The translations under genes were made by a program, and so were the position numbers. From positions 1 to 64,000 of the forward strand of contig QLIY01000074.1 of assembly GCA_003260075.1 (NCBI GenBank): a DNA stretch of 64,000 bases, given 5' to 3'. The DNA comes from Phallusia mammillata (Eukaryota > Chordata > Ascidiacea > Phlebobranchia > Ascidiidae). Positions 12,701 through 22,500 of the stretch are shown piece by piece. Numbering within the stretch: the stretch's first letter is position 1; every line of letters starts with the position of its first letter. Below the pieces are notes generated by a model, which saw nothing but the letters and a program-made list of their open reading frames with translations, had not been told where the DNA came from and did no database searches.

Positions 12701-14914
12701 AATCTGTCCCAATTACACATTGACCTGCAGCGCGTTGACGGAAGAAATAACTGCTGGTGGTCTGCCTGGCACTCATGACTGCTGTCCCAAAAAAGAATGT
12801 GTTTGCCGAGACGATACGGAACTTGAAACGTTGTGCGAACAGTGGGATACTACTTTTACTTGTCCTACAGGATCCCGCCGACTAACGGTAAGCTTTGGAT
12901 TACTAAACGGATCTAAATCTAACGCTAGACCAGTCCTAGGTTAGCATAGTCACAAGCTATCCATACAATTTTTTAAGACTAATAAGCAATACATTTATTT
13001 CATGTCAAAATTGTAATGTTGTTTGTCTTTGTTTTTAAGGTTGTAGAGAGAAACCCACTGAAAGGTATTTGCTGTCCTAAATACGAATGCTCCTGTGAAA
13101 AGTGCGTTCATGAAAACGGCGTCTTTCCCGTAAGTAACATTTGGTAAAAAATGTGTTACGCAAATTTGTGTACTTAACTAATGTTTTCTTTTGCAGCCCA
13201 ATACGACATTCGCATTGCAAAATGATAGTTGTAAGGTTGCAGAGTGTGTCATTGACGAGGCGACCAATTGCCCTGCAGTTATTAAAAAAGACAAGTACGA
13301 TGACTGCAAACCCGTCAATAAAACCCTTTGCGAGCTGGTAAGTTCAGCCTTGTAACCTAAAAGCCTATCTAAAAATTAAGCTCATAATCAAGAGACCCAT
13401 CTAACTGCTCCAAAAAGGATGAAAACAAATTACATAGTGCATGGAGTTGAAAGGTAACAATGTGAATAGTTCTCCCATTTACTTATTTTTTTCAGGACGG
13501 AGNCTTTTGCAGCCCAATACGACATTCGCATTGCAAAATGATAGTTGTAAGGTTGCAGAGTGTGTCATTGACGAGGCGACCAATTGCCCTGCAGTTATTA
13601 AAAAAGACAAGTACGATGACTGCAAACCCGTCAATAAAACCCTTTGCGAGCTGGTAAGTTCAGCCTTGTAACCTAAAAGCCTATCTAAAAATTAAGCTCA
13701 TAATCAAGAGACCCATCTAACTGCTCCAAAAAGGATGAAAACAAATTACATAATGCATGGAGTTGAAAGGTAACAATGTGAATAGTTCTCTCATTTACCT
13801 TTTTTTTCAGGACGGAGGAGAGGTTAAGATCGTGGACTGCTGTCCTAATTGTAAGTATTTTCTTATTAGACTAATAGTTAGATGTAATGCTTGTATCAAG
13901 CAGACAAAGGCATTGTAAAAATCTTGCTTGAAAAGCTGTTTGTTCTACTATTATATATGTATACGTGTGTATTACTAGCGCAATTGAACGTTGTACTACA
14001 CCGAGGGTCAAAACATCATAAATACCTAGTTGCTCGTTATCATTGCCGCATATAATAAGATAAATTTTAAATGACTTAAACTTTTGACAGGTTGTAATTT
14101 TGTATAGTAATAGCATTACTTTCCAATGCATTTTATAACTAGCAATTTAGGTAAATCGTAAGCATTTTTATATGACAGTATTGTTGGCATTTCTACCACT
14201 GAACACTAACAACCGCTGAACACTGACAACCACTGAATACTAACAATAGATTTTTCTATATTTTAGGCACCCATGATAAATGCAGTAAAAGAGTGAAGAC
14301 CTTTGTTTTGAGCGCAACCCTGGAAGGTCAGTTCTGTTGGACACCGAATGAAGTTGAGGTGACGGTTTGCGAGGGCCCTTGTACTACAATACGAGGTCAC
14401 AACGTGCTTACCGGCGACGTGGAAGGTAAGAAATGTTCGAGAAAAACTACCTTGATTTGAAATCAGAAAGTGTAAAGTACACAGCATCGGATAAAAAAAC
14501 AAAAATATTAAACGCAGACTTTGTGGTGTGTTACCGATTTACTTCCTTCCATATTATGTTTAAGCGAATTATAGAACAAGACAGAAACGCCTTTAGGTAC
14601 AAACGTCACCTTAAACTAATGTTACATTTTGCCACTTTTTATGTCCGCTCGTTTGCACACAATTTTAAATTGGCTGCTGCATCTAACACCGATATTTTTA
14701 TTAAGGCAATTGCAAATGTTGCAAGGAGACCACTACAATACCAAGAGAATATCCCATGGTATGTGTGGACAATGTTCCGCGAACTCACAACTACGCTGAA
14801 GTGATTGATTGTGACTGTGCCGAAGTTGAATGTGACGCCACAGCCGCAAGATCCAGTCAACTTCCCGAGTCGAATCAACTTCCAGATTTTTCAGCGAATA
14901 TAGCGGTCCCATGA
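162..14914 (+). CDS. Gene 1: 3' part of a VWF/mucin-like secreted protein with a cysteine-rich module array and terminal cystine knot
   Basis: This is a spliced gene running off the left edge. Exons read from splice sites and matching phases are 162-372, 580-1227, 1454-1702, 1846-2147, about 2520-2779, 3013-3741, 3968-4178, 4405-5052, 5286-5534, 5709-6010, 6382-6598, 6801-7555, 7952-8162, 8474-9272, 9560-10174, 10245-10358, 10696-12887, 13040-13129, 13197-13337, 13811-13850, 14267-14425 and 14706-14914 (TGA at 14912). The product is a string of cysteine-rich modules rich in N-x-T/S sites, each closing with a CC-x-x-Y-x-C type motif, followed by a CTCK domain. That ending is typical of VWF, mucins and SCO-spondin-like proteins and implies a secreted, disulphide-bonded protein. 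No VWD domain is visible in this part; by analogy with gene 2 it would lie upstream. C-runs at 2533, 3261, 8953 and 9249 damage four places in the reading frame, probably through assembly faults. The function of the modules themselves is unknown to me. Confidence 0.85.
2533..2577. repeat. C45 run inside a gene 1 exon
   Basis: Forty-five C in a row replace the 5' part of the fifth exon of block A. The corresponding exon of block B (6382-6598) has normal sequence there. Probably a gap-filling or base-calling artefact. Confidence 0.85.
3968..7555 (+). CDS. Gene 1, tandem block B (intact six-exon copy)
   Basis: The exons are 3968-4178, 4405-5052, 5286-5534, 5709-6010, 6382-6598 and 6801-7555. 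It is a clear copy of block A, exon for exon, with strongly similar introns as well, offset by about 3.8 kb. The first exon is almost identical to that of block A. Its sixth exon encodes two consecutive subrepeats of the type hydrophobic-C-x-N-D-(T/S)-E-E and is uninterrupted, so it shows what the broken block A exon should look like. The final donor at 7556 (GTAAGT) keeps phase 0 into block C. Several N-glycosylation sequons are visible. No known enzyme motif is present; the segment is structural and extracellular by inference. Confidence 0.87.
7952..9272 (+). CDS. Gene 1, tandem block C (partial third copy, damaged by C-runs)
   Basis: Exon 7952-8162 is a third copy of the block's first exon, and 8474-9272 is a longer version of the second exon. 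The latter is cut by C10 at 8953-8962, which changes frame. The sequence before it ends in a C-A-I-R-V-R-C motif, and the same motif recurs after it at about 9080-9104, so a stretch between two similar modules seems to have been collapsed. A second C-run (C9, 9249-9257) replaces what should be the P-C-C motif just before the exon end. Exons three to six of the block are absent; the next exon (9560) is of a different type. The donor at 9273 and the phase into 9560 fit. Confidence 0.75.
9560..10358 (+). CDS. Gene 1, two exons of unique cysteine-rich modules
   Basis: The exons are 9560-10174 and 10245-10358, separated by a 70-base intron. The first starts C-D-E-P-D-M and carries C-P-x-Y-x-C and C-x-C-N-S-C motifs plus a D-G-N-G-G-L-H segment resembling the module core found in exon 50659-50983 of gene 2. 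The second exon is short, with a C-P-S-S-S-T start and a D-C-C-D-S-F-R-C end. Phase is consistent with both neighbours. No annotated function can be given; the exons belong to the same C-module family as the rest of the gene. Confidence 0.82.
10696..12887 (+). CDS. Gene 1, long exon with an internal 840-base tandem repeat
   Basis: A single open exon of about 2.2 kb runs between a T-rich acceptor (AG at 10694-10695) and a donor at 12888 (GTAAGC). It encodes alternating cysteine-rich modules. Positions 11104-11943 and 11944-12783 repeat with a period of exactly 840 bases (280 residues), which keeps the reading frame. The repeats are very similar but not identical. They meet at a C10 run (11934-11943) that lies in frame. 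The end of the exon, with D-C-C-P-K-K-E-C and a run of D-x-E-L-E, resembles the end of the large exon of gene 2 at about 55,850-55,921. Confidence 0.85.
13040..13850 (+). CDS. Gene 1, small exons leading to the cystine knot (one false duplicate included)
   Basis: The exons are 13040-13129, 13197-13337 and 13811-13850; the last is a 40-base microexon. They encode C-C-P-K-Y-E-C-S-C, then P-N-T-T-F with four spaced cysteines, then D-C-C-P-N, the usual lead-in to a CTCK. Exon 13197-13337 appears a second time at 13513-13653, directly after a single N at 13503. The introns on both sides are duplicated too, with only a few differences, so the second copy is best read as the other haplotype. Only one copy should be counted. 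Confidence 0.8.
13503..13818. repeat. Contig join (single N) followed by duplicate haplotype of the 13190-13502 region
   Basis: A lone N lies at 13503. The sequence after it repeats 13190-13502 almost exactly, starting inside the acceptor tract before exon 13197 and running through the next intron into the following exon. Differences are a few substitutions and a small indel. The left contig stops inside the exon that reappears at 13811. This is the signature of two allelic contig ends placed in series. Confidence 0.85.
14267..14914 (+). CDS. Gene 1, C-terminal cystine knot (CTCK) and stop
   Basis: The exons are 14267-14425 and 14706-14914, joined through a split glycine codon. The cysteine pattern (C-W, then C-E-G-P-C, then G-N-C-K-C-C, then V-C-V-D-N, then D-C-D-C-A-E-V-E-C) is that of the CTCK domain that ends VWF, mucins and related proteins. 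In those proteins it makes disulphide-linked dimers. A short tail rich in Ser, Pro and Asn follows before TGA at 14912-14914. The equivalent exons of gene 2 (57139-57303 and 58208-58374) have the same intron position and phase. The tail of this copy is longer than that of gene 2 and unrelated to it. Confidence 0.9.
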
Positions 14915-15049
14915 CAGCCGTGGTCCGCCGTGCTTTTATTCGCTATTACCGCTATACATATGCTTCAGGCCAATTTATTTTAAGTCAGATGGCGGATAAT
15001 CGCACGGCGATCGCAGAAGCAACTGTCCTTTAAAATTTGACAGAAAATG

Positions 15050-15055
15050 AATAAA
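15050..15055 (+). terminator. Polyadenylation signal of gene 1 (AATAAA)
   Basis: A canonical AATAAA hexamer lies 136 bases after the stop of gene 1. The same signal occurs in the duplicate copy at 16040-16045. There are other weaker candidates, so the exact cleavage site is not fixed by sequence alone. Confidence 0.55.
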
Positions 15056-15196
15056 CTACAGCTAACTTTATGGTGTAGGTTGGAAAACTTTTTGGACAGT
15101 TGCTTCTGATATTCCGTCCATTAGTGATGCGCTTGTTTTATTCGCTCAAAGACTCAATCGTTGTTTTAATCAATGTCAATAATCTGATTTTTGTGT

Positions 15197-15326
15197 CTTG
15201 TTTAAAGCTTTATTGCATTAAGCACACTGTTTTCAATGCATGATTAGAAGGTCTCGAAGAACGAACTGTTTATGTCTTTTTTGAACCACAAGAACGAAAC
15301 ATTAGTGCAATAAAGCTTTAAACAAG
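15197..15326. repeat. 130-base foldback element with 21-base perfect inverted ends
   Basis: Positions 15197-15217 are the exact reverse complement of 15306-15326, with an 88-base spacer. In the second haplotype copy most of the left arm and spacer is replaced by a G69 run, and the right arm is absent. It may be a small foldback or MITE-like element; no target duplication was confirmed. Confidence 0.6.
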
Positions 15327-15685
15327 AACGAAACATGCCAGAAAGTCGTTCGTATCAGTTTAATATTGCTTGTTAACCAAACCAGACCTAAAAACCACAA
15401 ACAAGTTGTCTGTCTTTTGTTGTCTTGTCCGCCTCTGATTGCGCTTTAAAGTCGTATTGTCCGCCTCTGACTTTTTCATTAATTTGGTGTCATCGCATGC
15501 TAACAGATTTTTGTACAGACTCATTATCATTTCTATGCCAAATTGATAAACCGGGAGTAAATGTGCAATACGCAGTCGACTTCATTTCATCCAATTCATC
15601 CGAATTCTAACGCTTTGCGCTTTGGCGGTTTGTTCCTTGTCGCTGGTTTTCACACAACAATGCATTTATCACCCTGTGCTTGCAN

Positions 15686-16190
15686 ATATTTTTATTAAGG
15701 CAATTGCAAATGTTGCAAGGAGACCACTACAATAGCAAGGGAATATCCCATGGTATGTGTGGACGACGTTCCACGAACTCACAACTACGCTGAAGTGATC
15801 GATTGTGGCTGTGCCGAAGTTGAATGTGATGCTACAGCCGCAAGATCCAATCAATTTCCCGAGTCGAATCAAACTCCAGATATTTCAGCGAATATAGCGG
15901 TCCCATGACAGCCGTGGTCCGCCGTGCTTTTATTCGCTATTACCGCTATACATATGCTTCAGGCCAATTTATTTTAAGTCAGATGGCGGATAATCGCACG
16001 GCGATCGCAGAAGCAACTGTCAAATTTAAAAAGAAAATGAATAAACTACAGCTAACTTTATGGTGTAGGTTGGAAAACTTTTCGGACAGTTGCTTCAGCT
16101 ACTCCGTCCATTAGTGATGCGCTTGTTTTATTCGTTCAAAGACTACATCGTTGTTTTAATCAATGTCAATAATCTGATTTTTGTGTCTTG

Positions 16191-16263
<73 letters not shown>

Positions 16264-16702
16264 TTGAAGAACGAACTGTTTACATCTTGTAAACCACAAG
16301 AACGAAACGTTACTTCGCCAAAAAGTTTATCGTATTACTTTAATATTGTTTGTTACCAACCCAGACCCACAAACCACAAATCAGTTGTCTGTCTTTTGTC
16401 GTCTTGTCCGCCTCTGACTGCGCTGTAAAATTGTCGTTTTGTCCCACTATGACTGCGCATTAAAATTGTTGTCTTGTCCGCCTCTGACTTTTGCACTAAT
16501 TTGGTGTCATCGCATGCTAACAGATTTTTGTACAGACTCATTATCATTTCTATGCCAAATTGATAAACCGGGAGTAAATGTGCAATACGCAGTCGACTTC
16601 ATTTCATCCAATTCATCCGAATTCTAACGCTTTGCGCTTTGGCGGTTTGTTCCTTGTCGCTGGTTTTCACACAACAATGCATTTATCACCCTGTGCTTGC
16701 AC
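15686..16702. repeat. Second haplotype copy of the gene 1 3' end (false duplication), including a spurious last exon 15700-15908
   Basis: After the N at 15685 the sequence restarts at the equivalent of 14692 and runs in parallel with it to about 16702. It contains a second copy of the last CTCK exon (15700-15908, with a stop at 15906), the same 3' UTR and the same downstream sequence. The copies differ by substitutions, small indels, a G69 run at 16193-16261, and an inserted-looking hairpin present only in the first copy. The upstream exon 14267 is not duplicated, so this second exon has no partner. It is best read as an allele, not a real extra exon. Confidence 0.8.
16193..16261. repeat. G69 run
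   Basis: It lies in the second haplotype copy of the gene 1 downstream region, at the place where the first copy has the 21-base inverted repeat hairpin. Confidence 0.9.
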
Positions 16703-17405
16703 ATATAAAAAGCTTTGTCATTTTTACTTTGTCGATAACAAGGTTGTTGCTTGTAGAGTCTATAGTTTTATCAGCCTGTTTTGGGCTGGAAAGTTTATTG
16801 GCTAAAGACAAGAGAAACATAAAAATGTTACATAAATGGTTGCGATCAACCTACGTTAAAACTTTTTGTAAAAACCTGACAAGCAAAGAATTTGTTACAT
16901 GAAAATCTAAACGTAAATTTTCGAAATTCACTTAAGGTTTTAAACCAGATAAAAACCGCAATAGATCAGCTTTAATATTCTCCTCATTAAATAAATAAAC
17001 TACTGCACTGTCGCGGATTTTCCTGAAAAAACAACAACAAACCATCATGGCGCCAAATTTGATTGCAAAACCATGCAGAAACATCAGTCTGATGTCATGT
17101 TTCAACTGTAGATGCAACGTGCTGTTTAGTCTACCTCCTTTGTACGGCGTCATGCTTAGGTGAGCTTAAAGGTTCCGGTCTAGTTCTTATGGCCTTATCA
17201 AATTTACAGTGGTTGTGGAAAATGTTAAACCGAAATAAAACAGTGAGTTACTGGCTTTTAGTTAATGTTTTGAGAATGGATCACTTCAACAAACCGAAGA
17301 CGTGTCACGTGTGAGGTAAGATACTTGTCATTTCAGTTTTGGGTGATTTGTAATTGTCTCTTGTATTGTTGGAAAACAACATTGACAATAGGCCCAAATG
17401 CAAAG

Positions 17406-17406
<1 letters not shown>

Positions 17407-17475
<69 letters not shown>
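17407..17475. repeat. G69 run, intergenic
   Basis: Sixty-nine G in a row in otherwise AT-rich DNA, the same length as the run at 16193. No flanking duplication was recognised here. Confidence 0.9.
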
Positions 17476-17476
<1 letters not shown>

Positions 17477-17629
17477 CAGTGGTATATTGCAATCCTGTTG
17501 TCCCTGATAAATCTAAATCAGAAATAGCAATACTACATGTAATATATCTCATTCTTCATACCTGCTGCATAAAGTCATATTACCTTGTTTTGAGGGGCAG
17601 TAAGTTATAAAATAATACTACTGTTTAAC

Positions 17630-18062
17630 GATGTGGTGAATACTGTCATATCACTGTATAAATGGTTTTGCTCATATACAGTTTTACCACATGTTATACC
17701 AACAGCCAATGACTTACACACATAATCTTTTTACCACACAACACCAATTGTCCAGAAAAACAGCACTAGCATAAGTATTGTTCAAGTTTAAATTATGCTA
17801 AAGTCTGACTCTAGATCAGTTTATGACACGTTTTCTTAAACGGGGGGGGGGGCATACTGTCATATCACTGTAAAATTGGAATTGCTTAAGTTATATACAG
17901 TACTTTAAACACATGTTATACCAACACCCAAAGACTTACACACTTAATCTTCTCACCACACAACACCAATTGTCCAGAAAAACAGCACTAGTTTAAGTAT
18001 TGTTCAAGTTTAAACAATGCTAAAGTCTGACTCTAGATCAGTTTATGACACGTTTTCTTAAA
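17630..18062. repeat. Direct duplication of about 210 bases around a G11 run
   Basis: The sequence before the G11 run (17842-17852) starts again after it: ATACTGTCATATCACTGTA at 17640 and at 17854, continuing to a shared GACACGTTTTCTTAAAC end. The copies differ at several positions and small indels. It fits two haplotypes joined through a false homopolymer. Confidence 0.8.
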
Positions 18063-19140
18063 CGTGCCTGCAACTGCATTTATGTGTACTACAAATGCTT
18101 TACAATAATTTCCTTTACATTCAAGCATTTTAGGTAAATGATTTGACTTGCATATTTGTTGGGTCATGTTTAGTCAATGAATTTGACATGTTTAGAAAAT
18201 CTTTGTATTTTCCACAACTAAGTTTACCATGGTTTTAATCAAACAACTATAAAACAAAAAATCAACCAATTTAGCGGGTTTGCTTTTTGTGCTTCATTTA
18301 TGCTCTAGACTTCCACATTTACTTTTTAGTTTGGGCAATTGTCTTTACCCTGCAGTCGTCAAGCACCACATTTGGATATCCATTTCCATATTATACAAAC
18401 ACTATTTTCGTTTTATTGTCGATTTGACTTCCAGAGGCTTTCCGTTGCGTGCACTTTTCGATTTATTTTGTGCTGTAAAACATCTATTTTTATGAACATT
18501 ACTTGACTATGTTTAAACAATGTGTTTGAAATTTATTTTTCCTACCGATCAAGACCATACCAATGTGTCCAGGTTTTATTAATTAAGACAGTAATGAAAA
18601 GAAACTGAACATTAAAAGGCTTCGTAAAAAATAGCCAAGTTATGGTAAGGTAAAGTTAGTCGACCGAACGAAAGTTGAGCCGTTAATTAAGCGATTAACC
18701 GCTTCCCTTTCCGGGCGTTTTATTCCCACATTCCCGTTCCTGATTATTGCTTAAGAGCCACGCAATAGTGTGAAATGATCACGTTTTGGAAACAGAGTTC
18801 GCGTCATAATATTTACCCCAAAATAATCTATTGATAAAACGAACTTGAAGAATTTGCATTCCTAGAACCTGTTAACCAATCACTCGGAAACGGCAGACAC
18901 GATTGTTTTTAGAGGTTTAGATCGTGAAACGTGGCGCCGGGGTTCTCGCATGCGAAAGGCTTTAACGTAACTTCCTGACAGGCGCCAAGGAAAAGTCCGC
19001 GCACTCAACTGTGCACTCGGCTTGTTTGCGTCGAACACGCTTCCAAGTTGCCGGGTCGGGGCAGGAGCAAGAAATCCTTTGCGTCACCGGCACGCTGCAA
19101 AGAAGGCAGATGGGTATTCGTGTAACCCGGAACTTGGGGC

Positions 19141-19148
19141 TATATAAG
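19141..19148 (+). promoter_or_regulatory. TATA box of gene 2
   Basis: TATATAAG lies 107 bases upstream of the ATG at 19248, in a locally GC-richer stretch. Transcription would be expected to start about 25-30 bases downstream, near 19,170-19,180, giving a short 5' UTR with no upstream ATG seen between there and 19248. This is a prediction from motif and position only. Confidence 0.6.
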
Positions 19149-19247
19149 CCCCAATGTTCTCCCCATAAAAGCCATTCCGAAGGGGTAGATTGAATAATCG
19201 TCCCAACCGGCTTTTGTGAAAACTAGTTTTGATTCTCTAATTCCATC

Positions 19248-19518
19248 ATGGTTTGGGGGAAGAGAGTGTCTAAGCGCCCATGGTTGGCCACTGCTCTGCT
19301 TTTTGCGACAATGTTGGCTTTCGTAGGGTTATCAGAGGCAAGAAGCTGGTCAGAATGGCTCCCTTGGGGGTCTTGCACTCAAACTTGCGGCCAAGCTACT
19401 CGTGTTCGACGTCGTTATTGTAAGGCGGTTGATTTTAGTGACACAACCCCTTGTTCCCAGAATCCGGATGACGACCTTGAATCGGCAACGTGCATGGTGA
19501 CACCATGCCCGGTAGAAA
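19248..19518 (+). CDS. Gene 2 exon 1: signal peptide and thrombospondin type-1 repeat
   Basis: The ATG at 19248 opens a classic signal peptide: basic start, hydrophobic core [10 protein letters not shown], and a likely cut after S-E-A at residue 31. Directly after it comes a TSP1 domain (about residues 33-90), with [10 protein letters not shown], then C-G, then R-V-R-R-R-Y-C. TSP1 repeats bind matrix glycans and proteins, and the W-x-x-W signature is a usual C-mannosylation site. VWF and mucins do not start this way; SCO-spondin and hemicentin relatives use TSP1 repeats elsewhere. The start is fixed by the signal peptide and the TATA box upstream. The donor is at 19519. Confidence 0.9.
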
Positions 19519-22500
19519 GTAAGTTTAAGTTGTTTCTGTAAACCATGTGAGTGCCGCAAATCTTTGCATATTGTTCGATGTTTTGTCTATTAGACTCTAG
19601 CACCGACGCGATTTCTTCACGCTTGGTGTCGGTCGATTACTGTATACAACTCTTTTGTGGACCTGATTTAAACTATACGCTATGCGGTTTTGTGCGTCAA
19701 ACGAATATGACGTTAATCGTACCGTAATTCTTCCAAACTCAAGGGCTTGGATTCTAACCGGTATCGCATTATTTAGAGGTAAACATGTGGTTTAAATGGC
19801 ATATATGCGTCGGATCAGCATTAACTAACTCGTCCTTTAACTTGCTTTCATTAGCAAATAGGATATATGGTGCTTAAGTTTGCTAGCATTGCGCACAAAA
19901 TTATTTAAACAAATAATTCTGTCGGGTAAACTTGCGGATTTCTATTAATTCAGGCATAAACCAGCCGATCTTGTACCAAGTTAAAACTGAAAGCACTGGT
20001 GGGCTTGTTCAACATTTGTAGGATTAAACAACGTTGTCTTGGCGTTTGTACCAAACTAACGATGCGAAACAAACCTCACAAAGGTTAGGTGCAATGCCTG
20101 GTTTGCATTGAGTGGGGTTTAAAGGCTGCAACAGAAACGGGTTCTATGTTAACTTATGTCGAATAAAAGATGCGTACTATGTGGCGTGATAAACACAGGG
20201 GAATAATGGTTTAGCATATTTTCATTTTTAATCTACGCCAAATTGCGTGAAAAATGAGCTATACGTTTTGTCATACCTTTACAACTGTATATAGTGTATA
20301 TACACCAAATTACGAACCTTTGTTATCGACGTTGCGTTTTTTGTGTTACATAATCAAATCTTTTCGCGTTTCAGATTGTGGTGGGGTTTTAACGGACGAT
20401 AAAGGAGCGATTGAAACTCCTTTATATCCGAATGCCTATGCCGCTGGTCTCAACTGCACATGGGAAATAAAGGCTCCTGAGCATTACCACATAGAACTCA
20501 TTTTCCAAGACTTTAACCTTGAAGATTCAGACTCGTGTCGGTACGTTATCCAACTACAAGATTTGCTCTGTATTACGTTCTGTGATAAATTACAACCAAA
20601 TACTGCGGCCAGATTTTGCTCACTCCGATTTGAGCAAATGTCATAGAATAAGACATCCACATATTTTAAGTATTTAAACGTTTTAACTGCTTGTGCTTGC
20701 CTACAGCCTGGTAAGAAAGGCAAAATTTATTAACTTTAGCGTTCAGTGATAACAATTCACCAGATTCAAAAAGAGTGTTACACTTTGTTGCAGAGACGAC
20801 TATCTTGTTGTGGAGGGTACAAACATGCCCGACGTACGGCACTGTGCCATGCAACTAGAGGGTTTGACCATTCCGTCAACTGGTAACTCAGTCCGGTTGC
20901 ACTTTGTGTCAAACGGTTTCATATCCGCTCAAGGCTTTATGCTCACCTACCGCTTTCAAGTCGAGCGTGAGTAAAAGTTGACAACCCAGTGCTTCGTTGT
21001 TTTACTATAATTTTTTTGCCATTGCAGCCGACTGCCCGGAAAACTTCTGTTTCAACGAAGGAGTTTGTTCGGGTATCTCAGAATGCACATGCGCTCACGG
21101 CTTGGGCGGTTACAGATGTGCCTATAGTATGTCACCTTCATTTCTACCTTATTTGTTTAGTTTTATGCCCAAACTTTTTTTTGCCAGCAGTACTGTAACT
21201 TACTGGCCATATAGAAAATGAAACTTTCATGAAAATTAACGCATTGAATCTCCTACAAAGACCAACTAGTATAAAAGCTGAACCTTTTAGCATACGTGAA
21301 TCAATTAGTGCTTTTTAGGCAATTTGTAAGATTATATTTTTTGAAAAGAATATATATAGCACCGGCATTTCTTATTTAAATATAATTCTTATTAATCTAT
21401 GTACAAACATAACTTTTTATTCTTATTTATAGGTAGCTACCACGAAAACGACGCAGTACATTTTGCCCCGGATGACTTTGTTTTTCCGTTGCAAACCTGT
21501 TCCGTGTACGGCGATGGCGAGATTCGGACTTTTGATAACACTGGGATCAAGTTTCTTGGTTCTTGCCAGTACATATTGGCTCAGTCAATAGAACGTACAG
21601 CAGACAACTCCTTCACTGTGAGTTTTAGCCGAAATAAGTATGATTTCGTAAATAATATATTTTACTTTTATAAAGCATAAAATTATTCCGTTAACGAAAG
21701 AATTGTTTCTGGCTTGGAGATTTTTTTAGTTACTTCAGTTCGTGCTTAACTGTGCATATTTAGTTACTTTCACGAGATAAAACATTTTTTATGGTAATCT
21801 GTTTTTACAACACGTATCAAATTTACCTTTTTTCATGTTACATATTTACATCACATTATTTTGAATTTATATGTAGGCCTTAATCCGATTCAAATGCTAT
21901 TTCACATTCTTAAGGTTCTGCTTCGTTATCGCCCAAACTGTCCAGCGAACGACACCGGTTGTATTAAATATGTCACTGTAGAATCCGGTTCCTCCACAGT
22001 TACAATCTACAGAAACGGCACGATCCTGTTTGACAATGTTGAGTAAGTTGCTCGTCATTGTATTTGCTCGACTTATAAAAAATTGGTTTTACTCTTTTTC
22101 AAAGTAGAGGAATAAAGCTATTCGAATGGCAAAAAAATACTTTTTTATCTACTTAAATGAAGTACATGAAGGTTCTGCTAAAATTTTAAGTATATGAGAA
22201 AAAATTTCTGGTTTAAAATTTGTACGTGCCCATGCCCACAAGGGTTTACAAAACGTGCGACGTGTTTGTTTCGTTTATCGTATTTTTGTTGTAGGGAATA
22301 GTTTGTACGGGGGGCTTAATGCCTAAACTTTTATATTTTTGCACAAATCACGGCCACAAAGTACTGATGGATTTTTTGCCGCGTTTTGTGTTTCAGAGCC
22401 ACGTTGCCCCTCGCAAAGTATGGAATAACTATAACCGAATTTAAGTGGAACATCTTCGTGCAGTTTGATGGACAAAAACTGACGATTGACAAGAAGCTGT

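Larger units (their letters stand above)
14915..19140. other. Intergenic region between genes 1 and 2
   Basis: It holds the gene 1 3' UTR, the duplicate haplotype copy (15686-16702), G69 runs at 16193 and 17407, and a duplication of about 210 bases around a G11 run (17842-17852). From about 18,640 to 19,140 the sequence is less AT-rich and probably includes proximal regulatory DNA of gene 2. I see no supported coding exon; the open frames over the G-runs merely spell glycine or proline. Confidence 0.7.

Noticed and set aside
13513..13653. A second copy of the P-N-T-T-F exon as a real extra exon
   Set aside because: It follows a single N and both flanking introns are duplicated too, so it is the other haplotype.
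15700..15908. A second gene or alternative last exon for gene 1
   Set aside because: No duplicated upstream exon; whole surrounding region repeats across an N. Best explained as an allele.
16090..17610. Open frames encoding long poly-glycine (and poly-proline on the other strand)
   Set aside because: They exist only because of the G69 runs, and the flanks have no domain or splice support. The same holds for 38319-38796 and 61480-61714.
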